Assembly: GCA_013180625.2 (NCBI GenBank)
Contig: SNVD02009547.1
Coordinates: 248,001 to 312,000, forward strand
DNA: 64,000 nucleotides
Reading direction: 5' to 3'
Origin: Boswellia sacra
Lineage: Eukaryota; Streptophyta; Magnoliopsida; Sapindales; Burseraceae
Shown piece after piece: positions 47,001-57,864 of this stretch. Position numbers and translations under genes: made by a program. Position 1 is the first letter of the stretch. Each line of letters opens with the position of its first letter. The notes beneath the pieces were generated by a model. The model made no database searches, was not told where the DNA came from, and saw nothing but the letters and a program-made list of their open reading frames with translations.

Positions 47001-48650
47001 GACCCCTTTCTTGTTTTGTGACCCAAGCAAAGGGTAATGTGATAATGCATATTTGTCCCTATAAAAACTGAAAATGATCCCCTCTGGCGTGTGAATCATC
47101 ACTTTCTTCTTGTGACAATCTAATATGACTCGATAAGCTGACAACCAATCCATTCGTAATATCACATCATATTCAGTGAAATCCATAAGTATCAAATCAA
47201 ATGACAACTTGTGGCCATTAATCTCCAGTATACAAGAATGACATATCCTTCCAACTTCTAAAGTACTACCCATAGGTGACTCCATATGTAATACAGAGTC
47301 CAACAATTCAGACTCCAATCCTAATGCAGATGCAAAATGGGTAGATATAAAAGAATAAGTAGCTTCATAATCAAATAAAACACGAGCCCATGCGTTAAAA
47401 ACCAATTATGTACCTCCCACAACCACGTTGTCTGCGAGCTCTGTTGGCTGAGTCAGAGCAAAAACTCGTCCCTAAGTCATCTATCCTTGATGTCTAGTGT
47501 TCTGAGCTAATCTTTGAGGCCTAACAGATTGAGAAGAAGCTGTCTGAGACCTTTGAGAAGTCTGATATGACTGAGTATTACGTCCCTAAAACAGTGGTCT
47601 AGATTGTGACCCTGACCCTTGTCGAGGAGTCGGTTAGGTCTGACTAGTGGCACTCTGAAGACCTCTCATCTCTACTGGACAATCATGTTGCATGTGACCG
47701 CATTGTCTGCATCTATAACATCTGGGACACTGATGTCATAAATGACCTGGTTTTCCACACCCATAACAAACTCTCTGACTCTGTGAGGACCTACTTGACA
47801 TGGAGCCTTGAGATTACAGTTGCTGAGATTGAGAATTAAAGGAAGTCCTACTGGACTAAGTTCTCTGTCTCTTAGCTGAACGATCATGTCGTCACAATCC
47901 TCTAGAAGATATGCCAATACCCCCCACCTTGTGAGTCTGGGATATCTCATGTTTTGCAACTAAGGCGGTCTCCACCATATCAGAGTATATTGTCAATCTA
48001 CACACTGTAACTGAGGGTCTGATGTCATCTCTCAGTCCCTTTTGAAATCTCTGTGCCTTGCTAGCCTCATCTGCCACCAAACTAGGTACAAAACGGGATA
48101 AGACAGCAAATCGTGTCTCATATTATTGCACTATCATATTCCCCTGTGTCAAGTATATAAACTCATTTTCCTTCTGATCACGAAAAACTGTAGGAAAATA
48201 TTTATCTGGAAAAGCAGTAGAGAAGTCCCTCCATGTGAGGATGTTTCCTCCTCTAATACGCTCAACAGACATCCACCACTGTAATGCCTCTCCTGTCAAC
48301 AAGTGAGTTACCACCCTAACCCGTAAATCTTCTTCAACTTGCAAAAGATTAAAGAGGCACTCAACTCGTGTAAGCCAATCTTCTACAACATTCGGATTGG
48401 GCTCCCCATTAAAAATAGGTGGATTGTGATGTTGAACCTCTCAAAGTGCATTCTTCGTTCTATTGTCGACACCCGTCTTTGATACCGATTGTGGTGGTGA
48501 TGGTGGGTTAGCACGAAAAGTATCCCTAATTTTGTTTGCCACTGTTTCTACCAATGTATTGGCCACATCTCTCATAGCCCTGTAAAACTCTGACATCTCA
48601 CCACCTTCAGGTGGGTTGGAACTCAAAGCACTTCACGTAGGAGAACTCAT
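44064..48650 (-). pseudogene. Element A gag-pol polyprotein (Ty3/gypsy chromovirus), defective
   Basis: Same architecture as element C. The ATG at 48650 is followed by a TGA at codon 6. The gag core has ALQWWMSVERIRGGN near 48285. Two adjacent CCHC knuckles lie at about 47775-47690 (CYGCGKPGHL, stop, HQC, then CYRCRQCGHMQHDC). The protease reads [13 protein letters not shown], losing the catalytic DSG. The 47405 to 46662 stretch is open through the start of RT ([20 protein letters not shown]). In the RT the catalytic box reads FVGDIL, so one of the two active-site aspartates is lost. RNase H, zinc site and integrase follow, the integrase with a 30-bp deletion near 44720. The tail FHVSMLRKYESH and an LKARGNF-like end stop at 44064. 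Frameshifts and stops are numerous. Confidence 0.92.
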
Positions 48651-48813
48651 TATCTAATTTTATCAATGGCAAAAACATAAGCGCCAGAATTCTATAACAT
48701 ATGGAACAGAAACACAACAAACAATTTTTCAAGGCACATGCAAACACATAAAACATGACTCTTCCCCTCCCAAACCATCTACATCCTTTTCACAGGTCCA
48801 TAGTAAAGCCTAG

Positions 48814-48825
48814 GCTCTGATACCA
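48814..48825 (-). other. Element A primer-binding site
   Basis: Minus strand TGGTATCAGAGC, an exact initiator tRNA-Met complement, three bases from the right LTR. Confidence 0.93.
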
Positions 48826-48910
48826 CTCTGTCACACCCTAACGTCTCTTATTTAGAGACTTTAGGGGTGATTGAATAAGAAATTAATAAAAAGTACATCA
48901 TCAATATCTC

Positions 48911-48913
<3 letters not shown>

Positions 48914-48955
<42 letters not shown>
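48914..48955. repeat. (AT)n microsatellite in element A right LTR
   Basis: About 20 AT dinucleotides. The matching position in the left LTR (21650-21665) has only a short TA run, so it expanded after insertion. Confidence 0.95.
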
Positions 48956-48957
<2 letters not shown>

Positions 48958-49319
48958 ATGAATTCATTACAACATATGACTATTTGTTTAAAATAAATTT
49001 TACATACATTGGTGACTAAAATCAATATATCAGTTGATAATCACAAAACAAAATCTCCCATCACAAGCTAGGAGAATCAAGACAGTCCCCAAAAATTATT
49101 GTATGCATGCAGACTCTAGACTCCCTAAGAAAGCTCTGGAACATCACCAGTATGAACATCCTTCTGTGTACCTATGGAGGGAGGGGGTGAGCATAAAGCC
49201 CAGTAGGAAAAATTCTAACATTATACTAAATCACACGCATTCAACAATTACTCAATTACAGAATTTCACACCCAATAATAATAAATCAACAATTATGTTC
49301 ATTAGCATATCAAGTTTAT

Positions 49320-49610
49320 AGTCGTGTTCCCCTTGGATCCGTATACAAAACAGTCCATCCAAGGTCCAACATATCATGGTGTTTCCCTTGGATCCGTATA
49401 CAAAACAGCCCATCCAATGTCCAACACTTCATGTTTATAGTATTCGTGTTCCCCTTGGATCCGTATACAAAACGGCCCATCCAAGGTCCAACACATCATG
49501 GTATTCCCCTTGGATCTGTATACAAAACGGCACATCCAAGGTCCAACACATCATGTTTATATCCGCATTCTCCTTGAATCCTTATGCAAAACGGTCCATC
49601 CAAGGTCTAA
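49320..49610. repeat. ~60-bp array in element A right LTR (five units)
   Basis: Five units of the GGATCCGTATACAAAACGG family, against four in the left LTR. Confidence 0.92.
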
Positions 49611-49732
49611 TGTATACATTTACACCCTTTCAATATAATTTCTATAATAAATTTCAAGAAAATGCAATTTTTTATGAAAATCCCAGACTTTTCCAGAAGT
49701 GAGCAATCTATTTGGGTCACTCTATAATTCTG

Positions 49733-50130
49733 CTCGACACTCGACACTGTGCCGCTTGACACTCGACACTCGAACATGCGCGTCGAGTCATGCATGCAAC
49801 ATGCAACACTCGACACTCGAACATGTACGTCGAGTCACGCACGCAATACGCGACACTCGACACTGTGTTGCTCAACACTTAACATGCGACACTCGACACT
49901 AGACACTCGACATATGCCTCTTGACACTCAACTCTACTCGCACCTAACACTCGACATATGCCTTTTGACACTCGACTCTACTCACACCTGACACTCGACT
50001 CTACTCACACCCGACACTCGACATATGCCTCTCGACACTCGACGACAACCACTCGACACTGGACCTGTTCACACCCGACACTCGACATATGCCTCTCGAC
50101 ACTCGACATATGTCACTCGACACTCAACAA
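49733..50130. repeat. CTCGACACT minisatellite in element A right LTR
   Basis: Same two higher-order units as 42770-43235, with fewer copies of the AACATGCGCGTCGAG unit. Confidence 0.92.
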
Positions 50131-51056
50131 GTCAGACTCTACATCCAAAGCCGTGAACCTGTTCCGTTAAGTCAGTTCAACCAGCTCATTTCCAAATTTC
50201 GACTCGTAACTTCAAAAATTCACCAAAAATTCATTTTAACTCCAAATTCAATGAAATCAGTGGCTAAATAAAGCTTCATATGTCTATTTTCTTAAACGAA
50301 TGAAAGATCATACAATTCTCAATCCAAAAAAATGCATCAACTCAAACAGCACAGGGCAGTCACATGAACTACAACTCCCTTCAAGAACCATCTCTTCTTC
50401 ACTTCACAAGCACTTAGTTTTCACACATAATTTCTCATTCAACATCCAAACAATCAACTCATAATAAGTAGTTTCACTCATAATTCATTGTCCAAGCAAC
50501 AAAACAATCAATTTAGAATAGGTCACATACATAACAAACCAATATCAATCAAAACAATAAAATACATGACATGATCATGTAAGTATAGTGTTAGGAAATC
50601 CCTACTTGTATTCCAAGCTTATATACCTCTTTGAAAATTTTTCCTTTTTCCTCTCTATTTCTTCCTCTTTTTTTCTTCCTCTCCTTCTTCTCTTCTTCTC
50701 TCCCTAGAACCGTGAGACTCTCCTCTCTTTTTTTTTCCTTTTCTCTTCTCTCTCATTCTAGAAAATCCTTTCTTATATAAATATAAGGCCTTGGTTCATG
50801 GGCCTAGGTCCACTAACTTCCAACCCACTTAATCCTTTAAACATGGTTTCTAAATGTTGTAATATATAAATGCATACATATTAATTTTCTTTTGAAACTC
50901 TACATATATGGTGTCACTCCACCTTTAATTTCAATTCAAATTTTTTCTTCCATGTAGGATGTAATCTTTGATGCATTTCCCATCTTTTGGAGGATTTATT
51001 ATTTCCCTTTCATTATATACATACAAGTGGAAGAAGTAAAGGGACATGAGTTTTTG

Positions 51057-51504
51057 ATGGATGGTGCTACCAAATCGACTAAAATGGTTAGTTATATGTG
51101 GATCAAGCTTAGCTAGAGCACTACCTTAATTTGTTCCTGAAGCACATGTGCGACCACAATGACGTGATTGTTGGGTTTGATACAGAATTAATGATCATTT
51201 AACCAAACAACAGGGACACTAACGATGGAGCTGCCAATTATCATGTTGAAGCTCTACATGCACTCAAATTGGTTGTGTGCTAATAAGGCTAGCTTCCAAA
51301 TGGTATACATGGATCATGTGTGTGTGTCATTGTTCAAGCTAGGATTTCCTTGTTAACAAGGACATAGTTTTAATCTGCTGGTGTTCGTATAAAAGAATAC
51401 CTAAAAAAGCTGCGATAATAATACAAGCTTGAAGCTATAAATGCGGTAGATTTAATTGAACTAGCAGCCATGGTACTCCACTAGTCCCACCTAATTAGTG
51501 CTTA
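51057..51504 (+). pseudogene. Werner-like exonuclease pseudogene, copy 3 (5' two thirds)
   Basis: Continues the promoter at 21350-21570 across the retroelement nest. The leader (50905-51056) matches that of copy 1: GATGCATTTCCCATCTTTTG, then GGGACATGAG. The coding part begins ATGGATGGTGCTACC (copy 1 ATGGAGGATGGCACAACC). It continues through the exo I region (GACGTGATTGTTGGGTTTGA then TACAGAA), GGACATAGTTTT, AAAAAGCTGCGA and AATGCGGTAGATTTAATTGA, with several frameshifts and stops. Homology to copy 1 stops at 51504, where a CACTA-like terminus begins; the exo III end is missing from the window. Confidence 0.8.
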
Positions 51505-53476
51505 CACTTCGAGAAAAATCACTCTTTGTGTCACTTTATTTTTGTCGGTTTGTAAGAAATTGACATCTATGGTCCAGTCAAATTCAGATAAATGGATAAG
51601 TGTCACTCTTCTAGGAGTCTGTGCAAAACTTTGTGTCATAATTTTAATAACCGACAAGTATAACAATTAAGTAATATAAAAACCTAGAATATTCCCATTT
51701 CATGACCATCCCTCTCTCGTTGCCTTCCACTTTTCATCTTCTTTAGCATAGCTTCTTTTTGAAACCCTAACTTAACATGCCTTCTTCAACGTCTCAGCCT
51801 CATATCTCCACTTTACATCACTCACTTTCTTGTTTATTCACAAAGTTGTCTATTTGATTGTGACTTGTTACCTGCCTACTTGTCGGAGTCCAATAGATCT
51901 AGCTGGATCTACTCAAAAAGTCAGCCAAGAGTTCCTTTGTTTTGTTATTTTTCCATGGAAAGCTCTAAATTGAAAGAAAATCAAGGTCATTGGTCTCCAT
52001 TATTCACTTTGGTCAATCACTGAACTTCACAATCTCTTGGATTTGGTGTAGAAGTTTTGGGGTTAGGGTTTTGAATCTCATGTGTGGTACGATTGTTAAT
52101 ATATATTTGCATTTATAGTTAAAGATCTACAAGATTTTGTTCCATTTTTTAAATTTCCCAATTTTTTTCTTCTTTGCATGAAAAATGAACTGTACCCCAT
52201 GTTGGATTCTTTTATCCTATTCCTTATTATTGCTCTTAACTTGTTGCCTTTTGAGTCTTAAAGTTTTTACTTTTCTTTAGTGACGGCTAAAAATGGTTTT
52301 GCAACTAAAATTTTTGCATTTGGTTTCTTTGTAAGCTACTAAAAGTTAAAGAACATGCTTTCCTCTTCTTCGTAGGCTACTAAAAGGTAATGATTCTATT
52401 TAAGACAATTATTGTTTATTTTTATTTCATCCTAAGCCTATTGATTTATCATTCAAGGACTGTTAGGATTTTTTACTTCTACATTTTTGGATTTAGTGAA
52501 TGGAAAAGGAATTATGGTTTGTACACTGTCATGTTCAATATTCCCACAAAATTGTTACATGCTTTTTAAGTTTGTTGTCATTCAGTCTAGATTTACACAC
52601 CAATTGCTTGATAAAATATCTACATACAATATCAAAGTTTAAGAATACAACAATATATATATTAATGGCCATTCTAATTGTTGGATGTTTGGAACTCAAG
52701 AATCCAAAGATACAAAAATAGAGATGTTAAGAAAGAATAACATCAAATTAAGGGTTACTGAAAGGACCTATCTTTTAAAAAAAAAATTCATGGGGTTAGA
52801 TTAGAGAGCTTGGAGAAGAGAAGAAAGGTTTGATTTTCAAGGATAAGGTAAATGAACTATACTCCTTGCAGGATGTTTACTGGTCACTAATAAGAGTTGC
52901 TTTGGAATTCTATTGTTAAATATGTAAATTAAAGGCTAGATAATAAATCCTATTCCTTTCAAGATTATAGAAGATGCTTGAAACAAGTGTTCCTTTGGAA
53001 TTTTAATATGTAACTTATTCTTTAAGTCTAGAATAATTGAGTTCATTTTGTTATTGTGCAGGGGTTTTTCAGAGAATAATTTTGAACCAAGAAATTGCAA
53101 ATGTAAGTAAATAACATCTATTACTTTTTTGTTATTTTTTATATTAAACCTAGCTAAATAAAGGTTTATTTCTAAATTAAAATGTTTAAATTGTAATTTA
53201 TGGTGATCAAATATGGATTTGAAGCTATTATAAACGTTTGGAGATTTGAACCAAGATTGAAACTCTTTTGATATGATAAATCTATTTGGTTTTGTTGTTT
53301 ATCGACTATATATACTTAGCTATATTCTTTCTAGGGATTAATTAGTATTGTTGAATGGTTATTTATGAAAGACAAGTGTTACTTTTTTATTTTTTTATTC
53401 TTTTACTACTCTTTCTTCTTAAATGACAGTACCGTCTCACTCCCATTTACATTTCTCTTTTATGCTTAGCTAACCC
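51505..53476. mobile_element. Probable CACTA-like element start (element H), eroded
   Basis: CACTTCGAGAAAAATCAC at 51505 resembles the CACTACAAGAAAAA terminus and sits exactly where exonuclease homology ends. A subterminal inverted pair, TTTGTCGGTTTGTAAG (about 51540) and AACCGACAAG (about 51650), follows. The rest to 53476 is AT-rich with no recognised exon. The opposite end was not found, so H may continue around element E and out of the window. Confidence 0.45.
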
Positions 53477-53589
53477 CACTACAAGAAATCAGGGTTTATA
53501 CGGCGGGTATATACGGCGGTTTTTAAAAACAGCCGTATATAATGACACGCAAACTTTTTATGAGGCGGTTAGTAAAACCGCTGTAGAAG

Positions 53590-55642
53590 GGGCTCAAAAC
53601 CTCCCACCATTTTCCCCCTTCACCCTGCCTTCCAACATTTTCCCTCTTATCTCTCACGGCTTCTCTCTAAAGTGACTGCCATCAATTTGCTATTACCTCC
53701 TTTCCGCCTTCCCATTATCATCAATTTCCCTCCCATTGGCTGCTTTCTTCCCTATAATTGTCCTCAATTTTCCTTCTGTTGCTGCTTTCTTCCCTTCTTT
53801 TGCCATTATCTTTGATTTCCCATTCCCTTCTTTCATCCCTGTACTGCTTGCTTCAATTTCAGCTTCATTGCTTCTCAACTTCGATTTAGCTTCACTTTGT
53901 CAACTGAATTTGTGAAGATTATGGAAAAGAAAGCTAGGTCACAAAGCAATTGAACAGAAAGGAAAGCTAGGTCACGACTTAATTGAAAGGATAAAACAAG
54001 TGACTGACTGCATGCACGATTGATTGTCACGCCAAGCTTCCATTAGCATTCTCGCTGCTAAGCTTATTCACTGGTAAGTATTTCTCTTTGTCCCTCTTTC
54101 TCCACCAAGCTTCTTACATTTTTTGCTGTGGGTTTTGAGATGTGGTTTTTGCTGGAAGCGATGGAGTGGTGTGGTTACGATGGTGGAGTGGTATTAATGT
54201 CGTTGTGGGTTTTAAGGTTGTGGTAGTGATGGTGGAGTGGTGGCAGTGACGTGGGTTGAGGTTGTGGTTAATTTTCTACAGTTTTTGTGCTTTTTTCATT
54301 TTAAAGTTACATGTTCTGGTTTGTCAATGTTCCTTCTCTGGTTTATTTTTTTATTTAAATTCTTAATTTTATGTATTCTTTGGTTTTTTTGCAGTTTTTA
54401 TTCTCCCACATTCGTTAATTGTTAACTTGCTTGCTTGTATTGTTGCTTGCTTGGCTTTTGACATGCACTGTAATTTCCAACTGCACCAGCAAACCTACCC
54501 ATTATCTCAACTTGAGAAATTTCTTTCCTTTCTCTGCTTAACCTACTGGAAAAAATTGACATTTCCTTCCCCAAAGTTGTTAAAGAAGTTGACTACAGGT
54601 TAATTAAAAAAAAAAAACAAAAGTTAATTTTCTACAACTAAAGTACAAAGAAATTACCATAAAGAAGGTCTTAATATAACAAAAATGCACCATCTTTAGC
54701 GCAACAGGTAGCCAAGAGTCCTTTTTTTTCTTTTTCTGTCAAGTTATCAACTAAAATCTGTATAGTTTTGTGAATTGAAGAAAGGTGGGGGCTGAGGGGT
54801 TTGTTGTTATACAGAGAAGGTTATTTTCTTGTTGTGTTTGGTTTATGAAATCCTTTAAAATAATAAAAATGACATGGTTGCTCTTATCAAGAAATTTTAA
54901 CAAACACCTACTCTCATCTCATCTCATCTCTTATATTCTACTTTGTTGTATCCTCCCACTCTCTCCTTCGATTCGAAGACTTTGCCCAAAAAAATAAAAA
55001 ATAAATCTGGCGTTTTAAGCGTAAGCTAGTGTTTTATTTCTTGATAAAGCTTAGGTTTTCAAATTTCTGAGGAGAAAGTTATCTTCGCTGCCAAACAGAG
55101 CAAATGTGTTGACTTCTTTACACTTCTGTACTTTATTTAATTTTTTTTTTGGAAACTTCGTTGTTATTTTTGTATGTTGATTGCACATAGTTTATACAAG
55201 AGAAGAAAATAAATCAAGCTTTGTGTTTTTATACTTATTATTATTATTTTTTTTTTTGGCTTAGTTATCTTGGAAGAAAGTTTTGCTTTAGTTTCTTAAC
55301 AACCAAATAGAGGAGATTTCTCAGCTTGCTTTATCTTTATTTGATTTTTTTTTCACTTTCTTGGCTACTTTATTTTAGTTTATTTTTGTGTTTGTGTGTG
55401 TTAAATTCGCTCTGTTGTTGTTATATTATGTTAACCAGATTGAAAATCCTGGTAGTGTTACTGGAGGTTTTGCCGTAATATTGAACATTACAGTCCAGAT
55501 GTGAAGTGCAGAGCGAGTAACTAACTCAGTGATTCTATTATTTTATGTGATGCAGTCTCCTCAAGTTTGTTATTTGAATCTTTTATTGATTTTTTTTTTC
55601 TCTCAATCTAAGACGTGTTGTATTGTTTAGGTGTTTGTATAG
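53590..55642 (+). other. Element E interior, 5' part
   Basis: Pyrimidine-rich then AT-rich, intron- or leader-like sequence. A GT-rich patch lies at about 54150-54260. It may include the promoter or 5' UTR of the captured SAP-like gene. No exon recognised. Confidence 0.4.
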
Positions 55643-55777
55643 ATGAGGAGTAAAGGAGATGAGGAATTTTATAACAGGCTTTCAAGGAAGGACCTTCAAT
55701 ATTTATGCAAGAGATATGGTTTGCCTGCTAATAAGTCAAGCTCGGAAATGGCTAAATCTGTGGCCTCTTACTTTGAG
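55643..55777 (+). pseudogene. Captured exon, SAP-like domain protein fragment
   Basis: After an acceptor-like TTGTTTAG, the ATG at 55643 opens 45 codons: MRSKGDEEFYNRLSRKDL, then QYLCKRYGLPANKSSSEMAK and SVASYFE, ending at a GT donor (GAG then GTAATT). The LSRKDLQ.LCK.YGLPANK pattern is like the short helix-extended SAP-type segment at the N-terminus of several plant nuclear proteins. It would act in DNA or chromatin binding in its parent, which I cannot name. Only this first exon is present. The exon is undamaged. Confidence 0.6.
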
Positions 55778-56358
55778 GTAATTATGGCAGCCATTTGTTT
55801 CCTTATTTAATTATTTTTGATAAACAGAAAAAGGGTGAGGGCGAAATTTTAAACAAAGCTCTTTTTTTTTTAACCTAAAATTTAGAAGATAACTTGATTT
55901 TAGCTTTTATTCTTTTAACAACCATTGCACTTTTGGTTATGTGCTGATTCATGGCGCATTTTGGTTTTTGCTAGTTAGTTTAGGAAATTTCTCTTTTTGG
56001 AGGGAGGTTCCAAAACTGTTTGAGGGAAATCCGTAGTCGTGCCTGTGATTTTGAGGATAAGGAAAAAGGTATCAAGATAGAGAGAAAGATTGGGAAAAAT
56101 TGCATCTGCACATCGCTTCATATAACAATTTCCCCACTGCTGCTGGTTTTGCCTGTTTTATTACTTCTCGCTCTCTCATCAAAAATTGGCTGTTGTGCTT
56201 ACATTTTGAAAGCTTGTTGCTGGAAGAAATTGAGGACTTGATTTATATGTTTTTGGAATTGTATAAGCATTGATATGAATACTTTATATGAATGATTTTT
56301 ATTTATAATTTATTTTTATTGAACCATACATTTTCTGCATGGCTTTGATTAAATGCAG

Positions 56359-56632
56359 TTTTTTCCCTTGCAAAGCTGATGAATTTGAAGAAAAACCAGA
56401 GCCAACTTTCTACTATAGCTAGGTATGCCTTAGATCATTTTATATATTTTTAATTTTCAAGTCAAAGTTGCTTGGAATCTTTTATGTTTACTTATTTTAA
56501 TTTGTGTAGGACTTTCTTACAACAAGAATTCAGGAATGCTTGTATTTCATTTTTTTTCCTTCATATAGGCAAGGTTCAGGCAGTGCTTGTCGTAGTCTAT
56601 TTGGTGGATTTGTCAAGTGGATAATGGGCAAA
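56359..56632 (+). pseudogene. MVD: Captured two-exon fragment of diphosphomevalonate decarboxylase
   Basis: Diphosphomevalonate decarboxylase makes isopentenyl diphosphate in the mevalonate pathway. Exon one (56359-56422, after TGCAG, before GTATGC) reads FSLAKLMNLKKNQSQLSTIA, and its last codon is completed by exon two (56569-56632, after ATATAG, before GTAAGA), which reads QGSGSACRSLFGGFVKWIM then GK. This segment, including the conserved GSGSACRSLFGGFVKW block near the active site, is diagnostic. A 146-bp intron with GT and AG ends is retained, so capture was from genomic DNA. Both exons are free of stops. All other exons of this roughly 420-residue enzyme are missing. The phases do not fit the SAP-like exon upstream. 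Confidence 0.88.
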
Positions 56633-57344
56633 GTAAGATTAATGCTGAGATTCATCGTTAGTCTATCTGCTAATAATGGGCAAAGTAAGATTGACTTCTG
56701 CTGTGCATCTTTATTATTATTTAACATGCCTAAATGTTTATTTTTGTTCATCAAGTTAGCTATATGTTCATCAATTCTCTTTGGCCTCTCTCGTGTTGCT
56801 TTCTTGTTCATTTTTGTTTATTTTGAAAGCATCCCACTTGTTTTTACTATTAATTTACAGGTTTTGTAAATTAATATGATAGAAATTAACATGTTTCTCT
56901 CTCTCTCTCTTTGTTATTATTTTCTTTGTGGTACAGAGAGCGTGTGCATATTTCCATATTATTCAGCATTTGTGTTAATATGTGCAAGTGATGTTGTTGC
57001 AATAGGGATGCTCAATTCTGGATTTAGATTCAATGTGATTGTGTGATCATTTGATTGATTTTGTTGGCATTGTAATTTATAAACTTATTTATCTTATTAA
57101 ATTCAATTCATGATTTAAGCCTTTATGTTTATAGCTTTATATCAGTAAAACTAAAAAGGATTATGCTGTCTATGTGCATTTAACTGCTTTGCTATTTTGT
57201 TGAAGTAGATCTTAATATTTCTATGCAAATTATAATCAAATAATATGAGGATACCAATTGGTTGTTAGCATCATCAACTAACTATATATATTGTTGAGTT
57301 TTTTTCTTTTTGTTATTAATTTTCTGCATTTCAAAATCTCATAG

Positions 57345-57643
57345 GATTCCCATGGGAAAGCAAAAACAAAGGGAACACCAAGAGAATAGCCAATCAATGC
57401 AAAAGGAAGGCTTCACTTGTGAGACCTGCATCGAACCTATCTCACCGAACAAGAAATTCACTATCAAGAAATGTTGTGATCACCCTTTTTGTCAAGACTG
57501 CATAGCAAAATATATTGAAGTGAAGATTGAAGATAAAGTAGTAGACATAAATTGCCCTGGATTGAAACTGTAGATAAAGTTTGGATCCTTTCTCATGCAG
57601 GCCTATAATCCCACCGAGTCTTTTCACAAAGTGGTGTGAAGAT
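57345..57643 (+). pseudogene. Captured exon of an RBR-type E3 ubiquitin ligase (RING1 part)
   Basis: After the acceptor TCATAG, the frame from ATG 57352 reads MGKQKQREHQENSQSMQ, then FTCETCIEPISPNKKF, then CCDHPFCQDCIAKYIEV and INCPGLKL before a stop at 57571. The spaced Cys/His residues (C..C, C..H..C..C, C) form RING1 of RING-between-RING ligases of the plant RNF144-like group. After one frameshift the normal continuation is visible: LDPFSCRPIIPPSLFTKWCE, up to TGA near 57643. RING2, which bears the catalytic Cys, is absent, so no ligase activity is expected. Fragment captured in element E; identity is from motif spacing and text. Confidence 0.82.
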
Positions 57644-57864
57644 TGAATATAATCAAACTATTTGATTATAACATGTTGAATAGTATGGATGATAATTACG
57701 TTATATTTGATTTTTTTGGATTATGATTGAACCATTATATGAGAAATTTTTGTATTTGATTTGATTTCATCATATTTATTGAATGAATGATTACAGAATT
57801 ATATCAATACAATTTTTTGAGACAGGTTAATTATTTTGTAAACAATAAATAAATATAAAATAGC

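Larger units (their letters stand above)
21571..50904 (-). mobile_element. Element A: Ty3/gypsy chromovirus, host of the nest
   Basis: Minus-strand element with left LTR split over 21571-21677, 39812-40118 and 42372-44015 (2,058 bp in sum), internal region 44016-48828 and right LTR 48829-50904 (2,076 bp). It is flanked by the 5-bp target duplication TATAT (21566-21570 and 50905-50909). Removing nested elements leaves about 8.95 kb. The PBS is an exact initiator tRNA-Met match. The polyprotein ends with a chromodomain-like tail, placing it among chromoviruses, probably near the Tekay/Del lineage (inferred). Elements B and D are inserted in its left (sense 3') LTR. The LTRs differ by several percent, for example about 5 changes in the first 100 bases, so insertion is not recent. 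Confidence 0.92.
48829..50904 (-). repeat. Element A right (sense 5') LTR
   Basis: 2,076 bp, uninterrupted. It contains an (AT)n microsatellite (48914-48955), five ~60-bp units (49320-49610), the CTCGACACT minisatellite (49733-50130), pyrimidine tracts and a minus-strand TATA-like TTATATAAGA near 50771. It ends CTCTACA at 50904, followed by TSD TATAT. Confidence 0.93.

Noticed and set aside
53693..53878. Lys/Glu-rich minus-strand frame inside element E
   Set aside because: It is the reverse reading of a pyrimidine-rich stretch (TTTCCTTCCC-like), with no splice or family support.
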